Assembly: GCA_002789895.1 (NCBI GenBank)
Contig: PFUC01000027.1
Location: 1 to 6,150 of the forward strand
Direction: 5' to 3'
Origin: Candidatus Collierbacteria bacterium CG_4_9_14_3_um_filter_43_16
Lineage (GTDB): Bacteria > Patescibacteriota > Microgenomatia > UBA1400 > MFAQ01
Length of the DNA: 6,150 nt
Shown here: in pieces, positions 1 to 5,551 of the stretch
Position numbering within the stretch: position 1 is the first letter of the stretch
Layout: each line of letters begins with the position of its first letter
The notes under the pieces: generated by a model
The model's input: only the letters and a program-made list of their open reading frames with translations
What the model was told of the DNA's origin: nothing
The model's database searches: none
Program-made: the position numbers and the translations under genes

Positions 1-608
1 CGCAGAACACTCAGACAATCGGCCAGCACCTGCTCCTGGCTCCGGGAAGCATCGATTACCTTCCAAATCTCCGGATACTGGGTCGACAGCTCCAAATAAG
101 CATCTCGTACCCTCGCGTGGAATGATAACTCTTTTAGATCATACCGATCTACATCCACACAACCCTCTTTCCGTAGTACGGCTAGCTCGGGCACCAGATC
201 AAAGTGAAGTACCAGATCGGGCATTAGCCCTCCCGTTGCGTCCCGGCTAATTTGCATGATGACTGCTTTACTCACCATCTCGGACCCTTGGTAAGCATAA
301 CTACTAAACCAATACCTATCCAAAAACACTCCCTGACCGCTCTTAATGCCCGTCAGAATCGGCAGAATCTCCAGATTGACCAAATTAGCCCTACTAGCAC
401 TATAGGCCATAAAAGTGGCCATAGGATCGATCTCCAGATCTTTGTGTTCCTGAACGGCGATTCTCATCAACTCCCCAAACTCGGTTCCGCCCGGTTCTCT
501 CAGAAATCGCCAGCCCTCCAGGTGTGGTTTTATGCCTTTGACCGCCGTTGTTTTCCCAACTCCCGATCCCCCTTCGATAACTACAAATGGCTTTCTGTCC
601 TCCGTCAT
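1..608 (-). CDS. tmk: dTMP (thymidylate) kinase, C-terminus cut by the window edge
   Basis: Phosphorylates dTMP to dTDP with ATP in the cytoplasm, a step of dTTP synthesis. I translated the minus strand from the ATG at 608-606; the frame stays open for 202 codons to the left edge. Visible motifs in family order: P-loop GGSGVGKTT (residues 13-21), REPGGTEFGE (37-46), the family signature DRYWFSSYAYQG (97-108), PDLVLHFDL (130-138), and a short lid region with R146, K147 and D154-R155, followed by FHARVRDAYLEL. Family members run about 200-215 residues, so only the last few residues should be missing. The P-loop has no basic residue while the lid does, as in the E. coli-type (type II) enzymes; this class call is tentative. 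The start is supported by GGAAAGG, 9 nt upstream, which lies inside the end of the preceding 71-codon gene (4-nt gap). The two are probably co-transcribed and translationally coupled. Confidence 0.93.
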   Translation of the reverse strand, partial: MTEDRKPFVVIEGGSGVGKTTAVKGIKPHLEGWRFLREPGGTEFGELMRIAVQEHKDLEIDPMATFMAYSASRANLVNLEILPILTGIKSGQGVFLDRYWFSSYAYQGSEMVSKAVIMQISRDATGGLMPDLVLHFDLVPELAVLRKEGCVDVDRYDLKELSFHARVRDAYLELSTQYPEIWKVIDASRSQEQVLADCLSVL

Positions 609-612
609 AGGC

Positions 613-828
613 TTAAACCTTTCCGGCAATTACTAACTGTTCCATAATTCTTTGAGGCAGTTCCGCAGTCGGGTCTTTTACATACCAGCGGTATTCGGCA
701 AGAATCTCTTCATATGACATGGCAACCACTCTAGCCTCAGCTATTACTGACGAACAAGACCGATCTTCTACTAGTCCACTTCCACCAACATATTCTTTAT
801 GAAATTTATCCTTAAATTTTTCAGTCAC
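613..828 (-). CDS. Hypothetical 71-aa protein upstream of tmk
   Basis: I do not recognise this protein. It is a short, charged, apparently soluble chain with no signal peptide or membrane segment. The C-terminal half, from M37 (SYEEILAEYRWYVKDPTAEL...), looks like a helical segment of real protein; the N-terminal third (KFKDKFHKEYVGGSG) is low-information. The longest reading starts at GTG 828-826; no earlier in-frame start exists before a stop at 852-850. There is no Shine-Dalgarno sequence, but a -10-like TATCTT lies 6 nt before the GTG, which would give a leaderless message. An alternative start is ATG 720-718 (35 aa), with a GAGG about 15 nt upstream. Its stop is 4 nt from the tmk start and its last codons contain the tmk ribosome binding site, so it probably forms an operon with tmk. 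It could also be a spurious leader ORF. Confidence 0.5.
   Translation of the reverse strand: MTEKFKDKFHKEYVGGSGLVEDRSCSSVIAEARVVAMSYEEILAEYRWYVKDPTAELPQRIMEQLVIAGKV
618..624 (-). promoter_or_regulatory. Ribosome binding site of tmk inside the 71-aa ORF
   Basis: Minus-strand GGAAAGG lies 9 nt before the tmk ATG. It is read as the penultimate codons (Gly-Lys-Val) of the upstream ORF. It fixes the tmk start and suggests translational coupling. Confidence 0.6.
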
Positions 829-834
829 ATAACT

Positions 835-863
835 AAGATAGAGGAATATTCAACTCTTGTCTA
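835..863 (-). promoter_or_regulatory. Candidate promoter of the 71-aa gene / tmk operon
   Basis: Minus-strand TAGACA (858-863), a 17-bp spacer and TATCTT (835-840). The -10 ends 6 nt before the GTG at 828, so transcription would begin at or within a base or two of the start codon. It diverges from the 888-896 promoter. Hexamers are imperfect (5/6 and 4/6), so confidence is moderate. Confidence 0.4.
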
Positions 864-887
864 CTGGAACTTTTCACCCCAAAAATT

Positions 888-896
888 TGCTATTAT
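888..896 (+). promoter_or_regulatory. Extended -10 promoter of the coiled-coil gene
   Basis: TGCTATTAT is an exact TGn + TATTAT extended -10 element. No good -35 lies at normal spacing, which extended -10 promoters tolerate. The -10 ends 6 nt before the ATG at 903, so the predicted transcript begins at the start codon; this agrees with the absence of any Shine-Dalgarno sequence. Confidence 0.5.
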
Positions 897-902
897 TAAT
901 TC

Positions 903-1286
903 ATGCCACTTACTCAAAAAGATCTAGATGCTCAGACAGAAAAACTCGTCAAACTAATAAAGTCTGAAGTCAGTGGAGTTGAAGCACGACTCAAAAAAGA
1001 AATCATCAATTCTGAAAAAAACATGGAGGGCAAGTTTGGTAAGTTTGAGCAAAATATGAACAGACGCTTTGAATTTCAGAAACAAGAGCTCGAGTCTCGT
1101 TTGGACGATAAATTTGAAACAAACAGACGACTATTGGTTAATGATATGCAAAACTTTCAAGATAAGATAATTACTGAAATCAAATCCATAAAACAAGAAA
1201 CTCAGGTAAACTCAGGCCACAGACGAACGTTGGACGATCACGAAATACGTATTCAAAAAGTAGAAAAACATCTCTTCTCAAATTAG
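903..1286 (+). CDS. Small coiled-coil hypothetical protein (127 aa)
   Basis: The only plus-strand gene in the window. It is almost entirely charged and polar with spaced hydrophobics, and it reads as long alpha-helical coiled coil from about residue 8 to 100 (for example SEVSGVEARLKKEI and RRFEFQKQELESRLDDKFE). A second short amphipathic helix follows at the C-terminus (LDDHEIRIQKVEKHLF, residues 110-125). It has no membrane segment, signal peptide or cysteine. Small coiled-coil proteins of this look are common hypotheticals in compact bacterial genomes. The function is unknown; a structural or oligomerisation role is only a guess. The ATG at 903 directly follows an extended -10 with no Shine-Dalgarno sequence, so translation is probably leaderless. 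Its last 9 bp overlap the convergent nramp gene and I see no terminator between them, so the two transcripts should overlap at their 3' ends. Confidence 0.8.
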   Translation: MPLTQKDLDAQTEKLVKLIKSEVSGVEARLKKEIINSEKNMEGKFGKFEQNMNRRFEFQKQELESRLDDKFETNRRLLVNDMQNFQDKIITEIKSIKQETQVNSGHRRTLDDHEIRIQKVEKHLFSN

Positions 1287-2558
1287 GGCACTCCCCAACA
1301 TTAACAATACCGACAAGGCCATAATCAGAAAAGTAAACCAAGCAATCAAATTGTTTCCTCTTCCCGTCACATACTCACCCACTATTTTCTTATCACTCGC
1401 AATTTTGATAATAATAAAGATTAGAGGTACCGCAATTACTCCGTTGATAACGGCTGTGTAGTATAGAGCCGCCATGGTATTGATTCCCAACAAATTCATC
1501 AGCACTCCAACAAAGGTGGCCAAACCAATAATCAGATAAAAACCCTTGGCTTCCAAAAATTTTTTCGACAGGCCCTCCTTAATCCCCATAGCTTCTGAAA
1601 CAGCATAAGCTACCGAACCGGCCAAAACAGGAATCGATTGTAGTCCGATCCCAATAATTCCGATTGCAAACAAAATATAGGCAAATTCCCCTGCCAGAGG
1701 CCTAAGAGCCTGGGCTGCCATGTGGGGCGTCGAGATATCAATAATTCCATTTTTATTCAAAGTTGCCGCCGTCGTTATGACAATAAAAAATGCTATGACA
1801 CTTGAGAAAACCATCCCCACATTTGTATCTCTTCTCATACTTCTCACCATAGACTTATTGACCTTAGGTGTCTGATCAAAATCGGAAATATTTTTTTCTG
1901 ATATCTCCTCCTCTACTTCCTCTGATGCCTGCCAAAAAAATAGGTATGGAGATATCGTCGTTCCCATAAAACCAATCAAGGTCATCAAATAACCGGCATT
2001 AAACTGAATTCTGGGAATTATTAGTGAAGAAAAAATCTCAACCCAATTTTGCTTAATTACAAACGCCGTTACCACATAAACTAAAAGAGTCAGACTAAAC
2101 CATTTTAAATAGGCAGAGTATCTATTATAAGAAACAAAAACAATTAAAAAAACCATAAATATGGCTGTTACTACTAACCAAAAATAAAATCCTCGACCAA
2201 AAAGCATCTGTAAGGAAGAGGCCATAATACCCAAGTCTGCCCCAATATTTATTACGTTAGCCACAAATAAAAGCATTACTGCAAACCATAAGAGTTTTTT
2301 TGGGTAGTGTTTTTTAATTACCTCCGCCAAACCGCTACCGGTTACCAAACCAATTCGTCCACACATCTCTTGAATGGCAATCATCGGCGGTATCAATAAT
2401 AGTGACATCCACAGCATGGAGTATCCAAACTGCGCGCCGGCGATTGAGTACGTAGCCACTCCGCTGGGATCATCATCAGCCGCCCCAGTAATAAAACCCG
2501 GTCCAATCTTTTTCAAATATTTATCAACCTTACTTCTTAATCCTCCAATAATAATCAT
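1278..2558 (-). CDS. Nramp-family (SLC11) divalent metal transporter, non-canonical metal site
   Basis: Integral inner-membrane carrier, 426 aa, with about 11 hydrophobic segments and a charged cytoplasmic-type loop at residues 211-243. The family call rests on the TM1 region GPGFITGAADDDPSGVATYS (19-38), TM6 GTTISPYLFFWQ (199-210), and overall length and topology. In classical proton-coupled Mn/Fe transporters TM1 carries DPGN and TM6 carries MPH. Here they read DPSG (30-33) and SPY (203-205), so the metal-binding Asn, Met and His are replaced. Variants of this type belong to the divergent Nramp-related branches. The substrate (Mn, Fe, Mg or another ion) cannot be assigned, and I avoid the name mntH. 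The ATG at 2558 has no strong Shine-Dalgarno sequence; TATCAT lies 5 nt upstream. A GGAGGA occurs inside codons 5-6, but no suitable in-frame start follows it. The gene lies after a terminator, so it is probably its own unit; its end overlaps the convergent coiled-coil gene by 9 bp. Confidence 0.92.
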   Translation of the reverse strand: MIIIGGLRSKVDKYLKKIGPGFITGAADDDPSGVATYSIAGAQFGYSMLWMSLLLIPPMIAIQEMCGRIGLVTGSGLAEVIKKHYPKKLLWFAVMLLFVANVINIGADLGIMASSLQMLFGRGFYFWLVVTAIFMVFLIVFVSYNRYSAYLKWFSLTLLVYVVTAFVIKQNWVEIFSSLIIPRIQFNAGYLMTLIGFMGTTISPYLFFWQASEEVEEEISEKNISDFDQTPKVNKSMVRSMRRDTNVGMVFSSVIAFFIVITTAATLNKNGIIDISTPHMAAQALRPLAGEFAYILFAIGIIGIGLQSIPVLAGSVAYAVSEAMGIKEGLSKKFLEAKGFYLIIGLATFVGVLMNLLGINTMAALYYTAVINGVIAVPLIFIIIKIASDKKIVGEYVTGRGNNLIAWFTFLIMALSVLLMLGSALI

Positions 2559-2563
2559 AATTA

Positions 2564-2569
2564 ATGATA
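2564..2569 (-). promoter_or_regulatory. Candidate -10 of the nramp gene
   Basis: Minus-strand TATCAT is followed by TAATT and then the ATG. No convincing -35 exists; at 17-bp spacing it would fall in the T-tract of the upstream terminator. It is supported mainly by its similarity to the coiled-coil gene's start region (TATTATTAATTC before ATG). Confidence 0.3.
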
Positions 2570-2584
2570 CCTATATTTTGGCAC

Positions 2585-2615
2585 AAAAAAAGCCCCTCAC
2601 CATTTAAGCGAGGGG
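2585..2615 (-). terminator. Intrinsic terminator overlapping the stop codon of the 88-aa gene
   Basis: Minus strand: an 8-bp stem CCCCTCGC / GTGAGGGG (one G-U pair), a 7-nt loop, then C and seven T. The stem's 5' half and loop encode the last residues (P-S-L-K-W) and the TGA lies in the 3' half. It ends the topA / 88-aa unit before nramp. The opposite strand has no T-tract, so it works in one direction. Confidence 0.85.
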
Positions 2616-2863
2616 TACTTCACCCACAATTCTTGCTTGAACTTTTCTGCCCAAAAACCTGGATAGCCTTCTGTCTTAAAGAAATAAACAATCTCACCAT
2701 TTTCGATACGAACCTCGGCACAAGTCACACCGCCAGCTGCCAGGGCTATTACTCCATATAAAGGACCATATCCGGAAACAGCATACCCATCGGGAAGCGA
2801 GTTAGAAATGATTGATTTTTCCGAAATTTTTACCACAGCAACAGACACATTCATCGTATGCAT
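2597..2863 (-). CDS. Hypothetical 88-aa protein downstream of topA
   Basis: I do not recognise this protein. It has a short N-terminal beta-like stretch (NVSVAVVKI, residues 5-13), a Gly/Ala-rich middle (YGPLYGVIALAAGGVT, 32-47), and an aromatic, basic C-terminus (YPGFWAEKFKQELWVKYPSLKW). The alternation VTCAEVRIENGEIVYFFK (46-63) suggests a beta-hairpin. There is one cysteine (C48) and no clear signal peptide or transmembrane helix, so it is probably small, soluble and alpha/beta. The gene is credible because AAGGAG lies 6 nt before the ATG, an extended -10 sits 38 nt upstream, and the stop is built into a strong terminator. It lies 47 nt after the topA stop on the same strand, so it can be expressed by topA read-through as well as from its own promoter. 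Nothing in the sequence links it to supercoiling; co-transcription may be incidental. Confidence 0.75.
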   Translation of the reverse strand: MHTMNVSVAVVKISEKSIISNSLPDGYAVSGYGPLYGVIALAAGGVTCAEVRIENGEIVYFFKTEGYPGFWAEKFKQELWVKYPSLKW

Positions 2864-2869
2864 ACATAT

Positions 2870-2875
2870 CTCCTT
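2870..2875 (-). promoter_or_regulatory. Strong Shine-Dalgarno of the 88-aa gene
   Basis: Minus-strand AAGGAG, 6 nt before the ATG at 2863. It selects that start over the second Met at codon 4. It is the clearest Shine-Dalgarno sequence in the window and contrasts with the SD-less starts of the neighbouring genes. Confidence 0.8.
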
Positions 2876-2900
2876 AATAAGAATTTCAGTGAACTTGCAT

Positions 2901-2909
2901 ATTGTACCA
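2901..2909 (-). promoter_or_regulatory. Extended -10 promoter for the 88-aa gene
   Basis: Minus-strand TGGTACAAT (TGn + TACAAT) lies immediately after the topA stop codon. No recognisable -35 is present. Initiation near 2894 would give a leader of about 30 nt carrying the AAGGAG site, allowing expression independent of topA. Confidence 0.45.
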
Positions 2910-2910
2910 G

Positions 2911-4998
2911 TTATTCCTCAGTTTCACTCTCGTCTTCACCGGACCCCCCTGAATCAACAACCTTCTCGGAACTGTCCACCGGTTGAGGCTTTTTCCAACT
3001 GGCCCAAGTGCAGTTTGGATAATCCTCGCAACCAAAAAAGTCTCGATTTGTTCGCGTTTTCTTTTGCACCACCTTTTTACCACACTTTTCGCAAACTACT
3101 CCCTCAGCATATTGTATGTAAGGTGCCTTGTATGTGCATTCCGGATATCGATTACAGCTCAAAAACCTACCAAACTTTCCATCTCGGATCACCACCTCCC
3201 CAGTCCTACACAGCGGGCATTTGATACCAGTGCCAGTTGTCGGGACACCTATGCGTGCACTTTCCTTATCAACTTTAGATAGTTTTCTGGAGAAGTCACC
3301 CCAAAACTTACTCAGCATCTCCATCCAAGGTAGTTTTCCACTGGCAATATCATCGAGAGAGTCTTCCATCTTCGCAGTAAACTCATACTGCATTTCTCTG
3401 GGAAAGTTTTTCATTAAGAAGTCCACCACCGCCTTTCCTATAGAAGTGGGAAAAAATTTTCTATCTTTTTGCTCTACATACCTTCGGTCAATAATTGTAG
3501 AAATAATGGCGGCATAAGTAGAAGGTCTCCCTATTCCCTTCTTTTCCAGCTCTTTAATTAGGGATGCATCGTTAAATCTGGCTGGTGGCTGAGAAAATTT
3601 TTGCAGACTTTCAACTTTCTTTTTTGATAATACTTCTCCGACAGAAAGTTCCGGTAAGGCCTGATATTCACCTGCCTGCCCAGACTGCATCGTTGTCGGC
3701 AGGTCTTTGGAAAATAGCTTTTTCCAGCCGTCAAACTTCACCACGATTCCATTGGCGGATAGCTCACACTCTCCGGCCTTGACCATCACTTTTGTATCAT
3801 CAAAAACTGCCTCGGCCATCTGACAAGCTACCGTCCGGCGCCAGATTAAGGAATATAGCTTCTTCTCGTCCGTCGCCATCTCTTGGCCGGTATACTTTTC
3901 CGGCGTTACCTCTATATGAGTTGGCCTGACCGCCTCGTGGGCTTCTTGAGCCACCACCTTTCCTGACGTTTTATATATTCTTGGCGATGCCGGTAAATAT
4001 TTTTCTCCGTACTCTTCACCAATAAATTTTCTGACCGCGTCTATGGCCATCTGAGCCAAATTAAACGAGTCGGTACGGTGATAAGTAATGTCACCTTGTT
4101 CATAAAGTTTTTGGGCAATATTCATAGTCCTCTTCGCTGACCACCCAAGTACGTTGGCCGCAGCTTGTTGTAAAGTCGAAGTCTTAAACGGCGCATGAGG
4201 TTGTGTTTTTCTCTCAGCTTTTTTAATATCAATGACAGCATAGTCTGCCGATTCCAGTACCTCCAAGATCTTTTTGGCCTCCTCACCACTATGGACATCA
4301 GCCTTACTTGCTTTATATTTGGCAAGCTCAACCCAAAACTCCTCTTGAGTTCTTGAGTTCTTGTGTTCTTGTGTTCTTACGAGCGCTCTGATCTGCCAAT
4401 ACTCCACCGGCACAAATTTTTCGATTTCTCTTTCTCTTTCCACAATCAGACGCACCGCCACACTCTGAACCCTACCTGCGGACAAGCCTCGACGCACTTT
4501 TTTCCACAAGATCGGTGATAGTTTATACCCCACCAAGCGATCCAAAAATCTTCTAGCCTGCTGAGAATTCACCATGTTCATGTCAATTTCGCGCGGATGC
4601 TCCATGGCTTCCAAAATGGCTTCTTTAGTGATTGAGTTGTACGCCACCCTCTTGAAAACCGGTTGCTTCTTTTTACTCTTCAAAGATTCTTTGAGAATTT
4701 CGTTAACATGCCAAGCGATAGCTTCTCCTTCGCGGTCTGGATCGGACGCCAAAATAATTTCGTCCGCCTTCGCCGCAACCATCTTGAGTTTCCTAACCGT
4801 CTCCTCCTTTTTATCCATCAATTCGTAAACGGGTAAAAATTCGAATTTGTCTTTCCCCAAATCATTGATATCAATCCCAAACTTGCTCTTCGGTAAGTCT
4901 CGGACGTGGCCCATACTGGCCAAGATCTCAAAATCACCTCCCAAATACTTTGAAAGGCTTTTCGTCTTCGTTGGTGATTCCACAATTACTAGTTTCAC
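2911..4998 (-). CDS. topA: DNA topoisomerase I (type IA), two C-terminal zinc ribbons
   Basis: Relaxes negative supercoils by transient single-strand cleavage through a 5'-phosphotyrosine; Mg-dependent, acting on the nucleoid. Domains in order: N-terminal TOPRIM with LVIVESPTKTKSLSKYL (residues 3-19, catalytic E7) and SDPDREGEA (85-93, D86/D88/E90); the central type IA core with QARRFLDRLVGYKLSPILW (147-165), SAGRVQSVA (173-181) and FKTSTLQQAA (271-280); active site ITYHRTDS (304-311) with Y306 and R308; FNDASLIKELEKKGIGRPSTYA (475-496). Two four-cysteine zinc ribbons follow (C594/C597/C615/C621 and C636/C639/C657/C663), then an acidic tail. At 695 aa it is shorter than E. coli TopA but within the bacterial range. 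The start is GTG 4998-4996, placing TOPRIM at the very N-terminus as expected. Residues 208-219 are encoded by an octanucleotide tandem repeat. The 88-aa gene follows after 47 nt without a terminator. Confidence 0.97.
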   Translation of the reverse strand: MKLVIVESPTKTKSLSKYLGGDFEILASMGHVRDLPKSKFGIDINDLGKDKFEFLPVYELMDKKEETVRKLKMVAAKADEIILASDPDREGEAIAWHVNEILKESLKSKKKQPVFKRVAYNSITKEAILEAMEHPREIDMNMVNSQQARRFLDRLVGYKLSPILWKKVRRGLSAGRVQSVAVRLIVEREREIEKFVPVEYWQIRALVRTQEHKNSRTQEEFWVELAKYKASKADVHSGEEAKKILEVLESADYAVIDIKKAERKTQPHAPFKTSTLQQAAANVLGWSAKRTMNIAQKLYEQGDITYHRTDSFNLAQMAIDAVRKFIGEEYGEKYLPASPRIYKTSGKVVAQEAHEAVRPTHIEVTPEKYTGQEMATDEKKLYSLIWRRTVACQMAEAVFDDTKVMVKAGECELSANGIVVKFDGWKKLFSKDLPTTMQSGQAGEYQALPELSVGEVLSKKKVESLQKFSQPPARFNDASLIKELEKKGIGRPSTYAAIISTIIDRRYVEQKDRKFFPTSIGKAVVDFLMKNFPREMQYEFTAKMEDSLDDIASGKLPWMEMLSKFWGDFSRKLSKVDKESARIGVPTTGTGIKCPLCRTGEVVIRDGKFGRFLSCNRYPECTYKAPYIQYAEGVVCEKCGKKVVQKKTRTNRDFFGCEDYPNCTWASWKKPQPVDSSEKVVDSGGSGEDESETEE
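4344..4378 (-). repeat. Octanucleotide tandem repeat inside topA
   Basis: On the plus strand: CTTGAGTT twice, CTTGTGTT twice, then a partial unit, about 4.4 copies of an 8-bp period. It encodes RTQEHKNS followed by RTQE (residues 208-219) in a loop between core strands. Because 8 is not a multiple of 3, gain or loss of one unit would shift the frame. Confidence 0.9.
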
Positions 4999-5003
4999 TT
5001 TCT

Positions 5004-5031
5004 AAAATATACATTAAAAACCGACTGGCAA
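5004..5031 (-). promoter_or_regulatory. Candidate topA promoter
   Basis: Minus-strand TTGCCA (5026-5031), a 16-bp spacer and TATTTT (5004-5009), 5 nt before the GTG start; an overlapping TATATT (5006-5011) lies 7 nt before it. No Shine-Dalgarno sequence is visible, so the message is likely leaderless. A second TACAAT (5031-5036) could give a leader of about 25 nt. Confidence 0.45.
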
Positions 5032-5090
5032 TTGTACAACATGTTCAAACTTCCCTAGGGCCAGGCCCTGCAGGTACAGCCAAAACCCAA

Positions 5091-5340
5091 GAGAAAACCC
5101 GCCTTCAAAGGCGGGTCTGATTGTCTTCCTAGGTCATCGGCAATTGTGGTGATTACCACTTGTTCCTCCGTGTGGGGAGTCATCTGGGTAAGGTTCCGAC
5201 AACCTAGGAGAAAAACATAAAGCGGTTCGCCATAACCGAGGCCAGCCAGAGGCAAAGCATCTGGGTGGCGTAGCGCCGCTTGAGTCAAACACAGTCACTT
5301 ATGTTCAATTCAAGCGGCGCATGGCGAAATTCAAAGTTCT
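5091..5340 (-). ncRNA. RNA2: structured noncoding RNA of about 250 nt, unknown class
   Basis: Bounded by a consensus promoter and an intrinsic terminator. Helices, plus coordinates: P1 5321-5328 with 5226-5233 (8 bp perfect); P2 5310-5320 with 5273-5283 (11 bp perfect), adjoining P1; P3 5246-5250 with 5260-5264; P4 5196-5208 with 5128-5140 (13 bp, two tandem G-U pairs only in the minus-strand RNA). Inside P4 are hairpins 5166-5169/5176-5179 and 5146-5150/5155-5159 (loop AATC). The P2 loop (5299-5305, AACATAA) is complementary to the P1-P4 linker (5214-5220, TTATGTT), extendable by one G-U pair, so a pseudoknot is predicted. There is no credible ORF; the 77-codon frame across 5055-5288 is low-complexity and lacks a ribosome binding site. 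I do not see RNase P P4, the SRP GGAAG loop, tmRNA tRNA-like ends or a 6S-type single long hairpin. It could instead be an attenuated leader of topA, whose start lies 93 nt past the terminator. Confidence 0.75.
5092..5116 (-). terminator. Intrinsic terminator of RNA2
   Basis: Minus strand: an 8-bp stem ACCCGCCT / AGGCGGGT with TTGA loop, then TTTCTCTT. It separates RNA2 from the topA promoter. Confidence 0.85.
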
Positions 5341-5346
5341 GCAAGC

Positions 5347-5375
5347 ATTATACCCCATAACACCACGTTTGTCAA
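5347..5375 (-). promoter_or_regulatory. Perfect sigma-70 consensus promoter of RNA2
   Basis: Minus-strand TTGACA (5370-5375), a 17-bp spacer and TATAAT (5347-5352): 12 of 12 consensus positions. Predicted start is the A near 5340. A promoter this strong in front of a stretch without a gene is typical of an abundant stable RNA. Confidence 0.92.
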
Positions 5376-5420
5376 CTATTAACCTGCAAGGACCATCCTT
5401 GTAGGTAAGTGCTTCACACG

Positions 5421-5451
5421 AAAAGCAAAAGACCCGGCGCAATGCGCCGGG
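5421..5451 (-). terminator. Intrinsic terminator of RNA1
   Basis: Minus strand: an 8-bp perfect stem CCCGGCGC / GCGCCGGG with a 3-nt loop, then TCTTTTGCTTTT. Flanking AAGA/TCTT can extend the stem past a bulged G. The plus-strand side (CTCTTC) is a poorer T-tract. Confidence 0.85.
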
Positions 5452-5467
5452 CTCTTCAAAAATTCTT

Positions 5468-5551
5468 GACTCCGTGAGAGAGTCTTATTGATAAGAAGCT
5501 CACGAGGTCTACCCCGTGAGAAGAGGTAGTCGATAAAATTCTCACGGAGTC
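5468..5551 (-). repeat. Nested inverted repeats in the 3' domain of RNA1
   Basis: A 12-bp perfect outer pair (GACTCCGTGAGA / TCTCACGGAGTC) encloses an inner pair CTCACG / CGTGAG. The same CTCACG core occurs four times in alternating orientation, so alternative pairings are possible. Confidence 0.85.

Noticed and set aside
252..647. 131-codon plus-strand ORF over tmk
   Set aside because: A shadow of tmk, whose conserved kinase motifs are on the minus strand.
2808..3517. Plus-strand ORFs of 99-138 codons over the topA 3' end
   Set aside because: Antisense shadows of the topA zinc-ribbon and core region.
5055..5288. 77-codon minus-strand ORF within RNA2
   Set aside because: It spans the terminator, has no ribosome binding site and shows no recognisable protein features.
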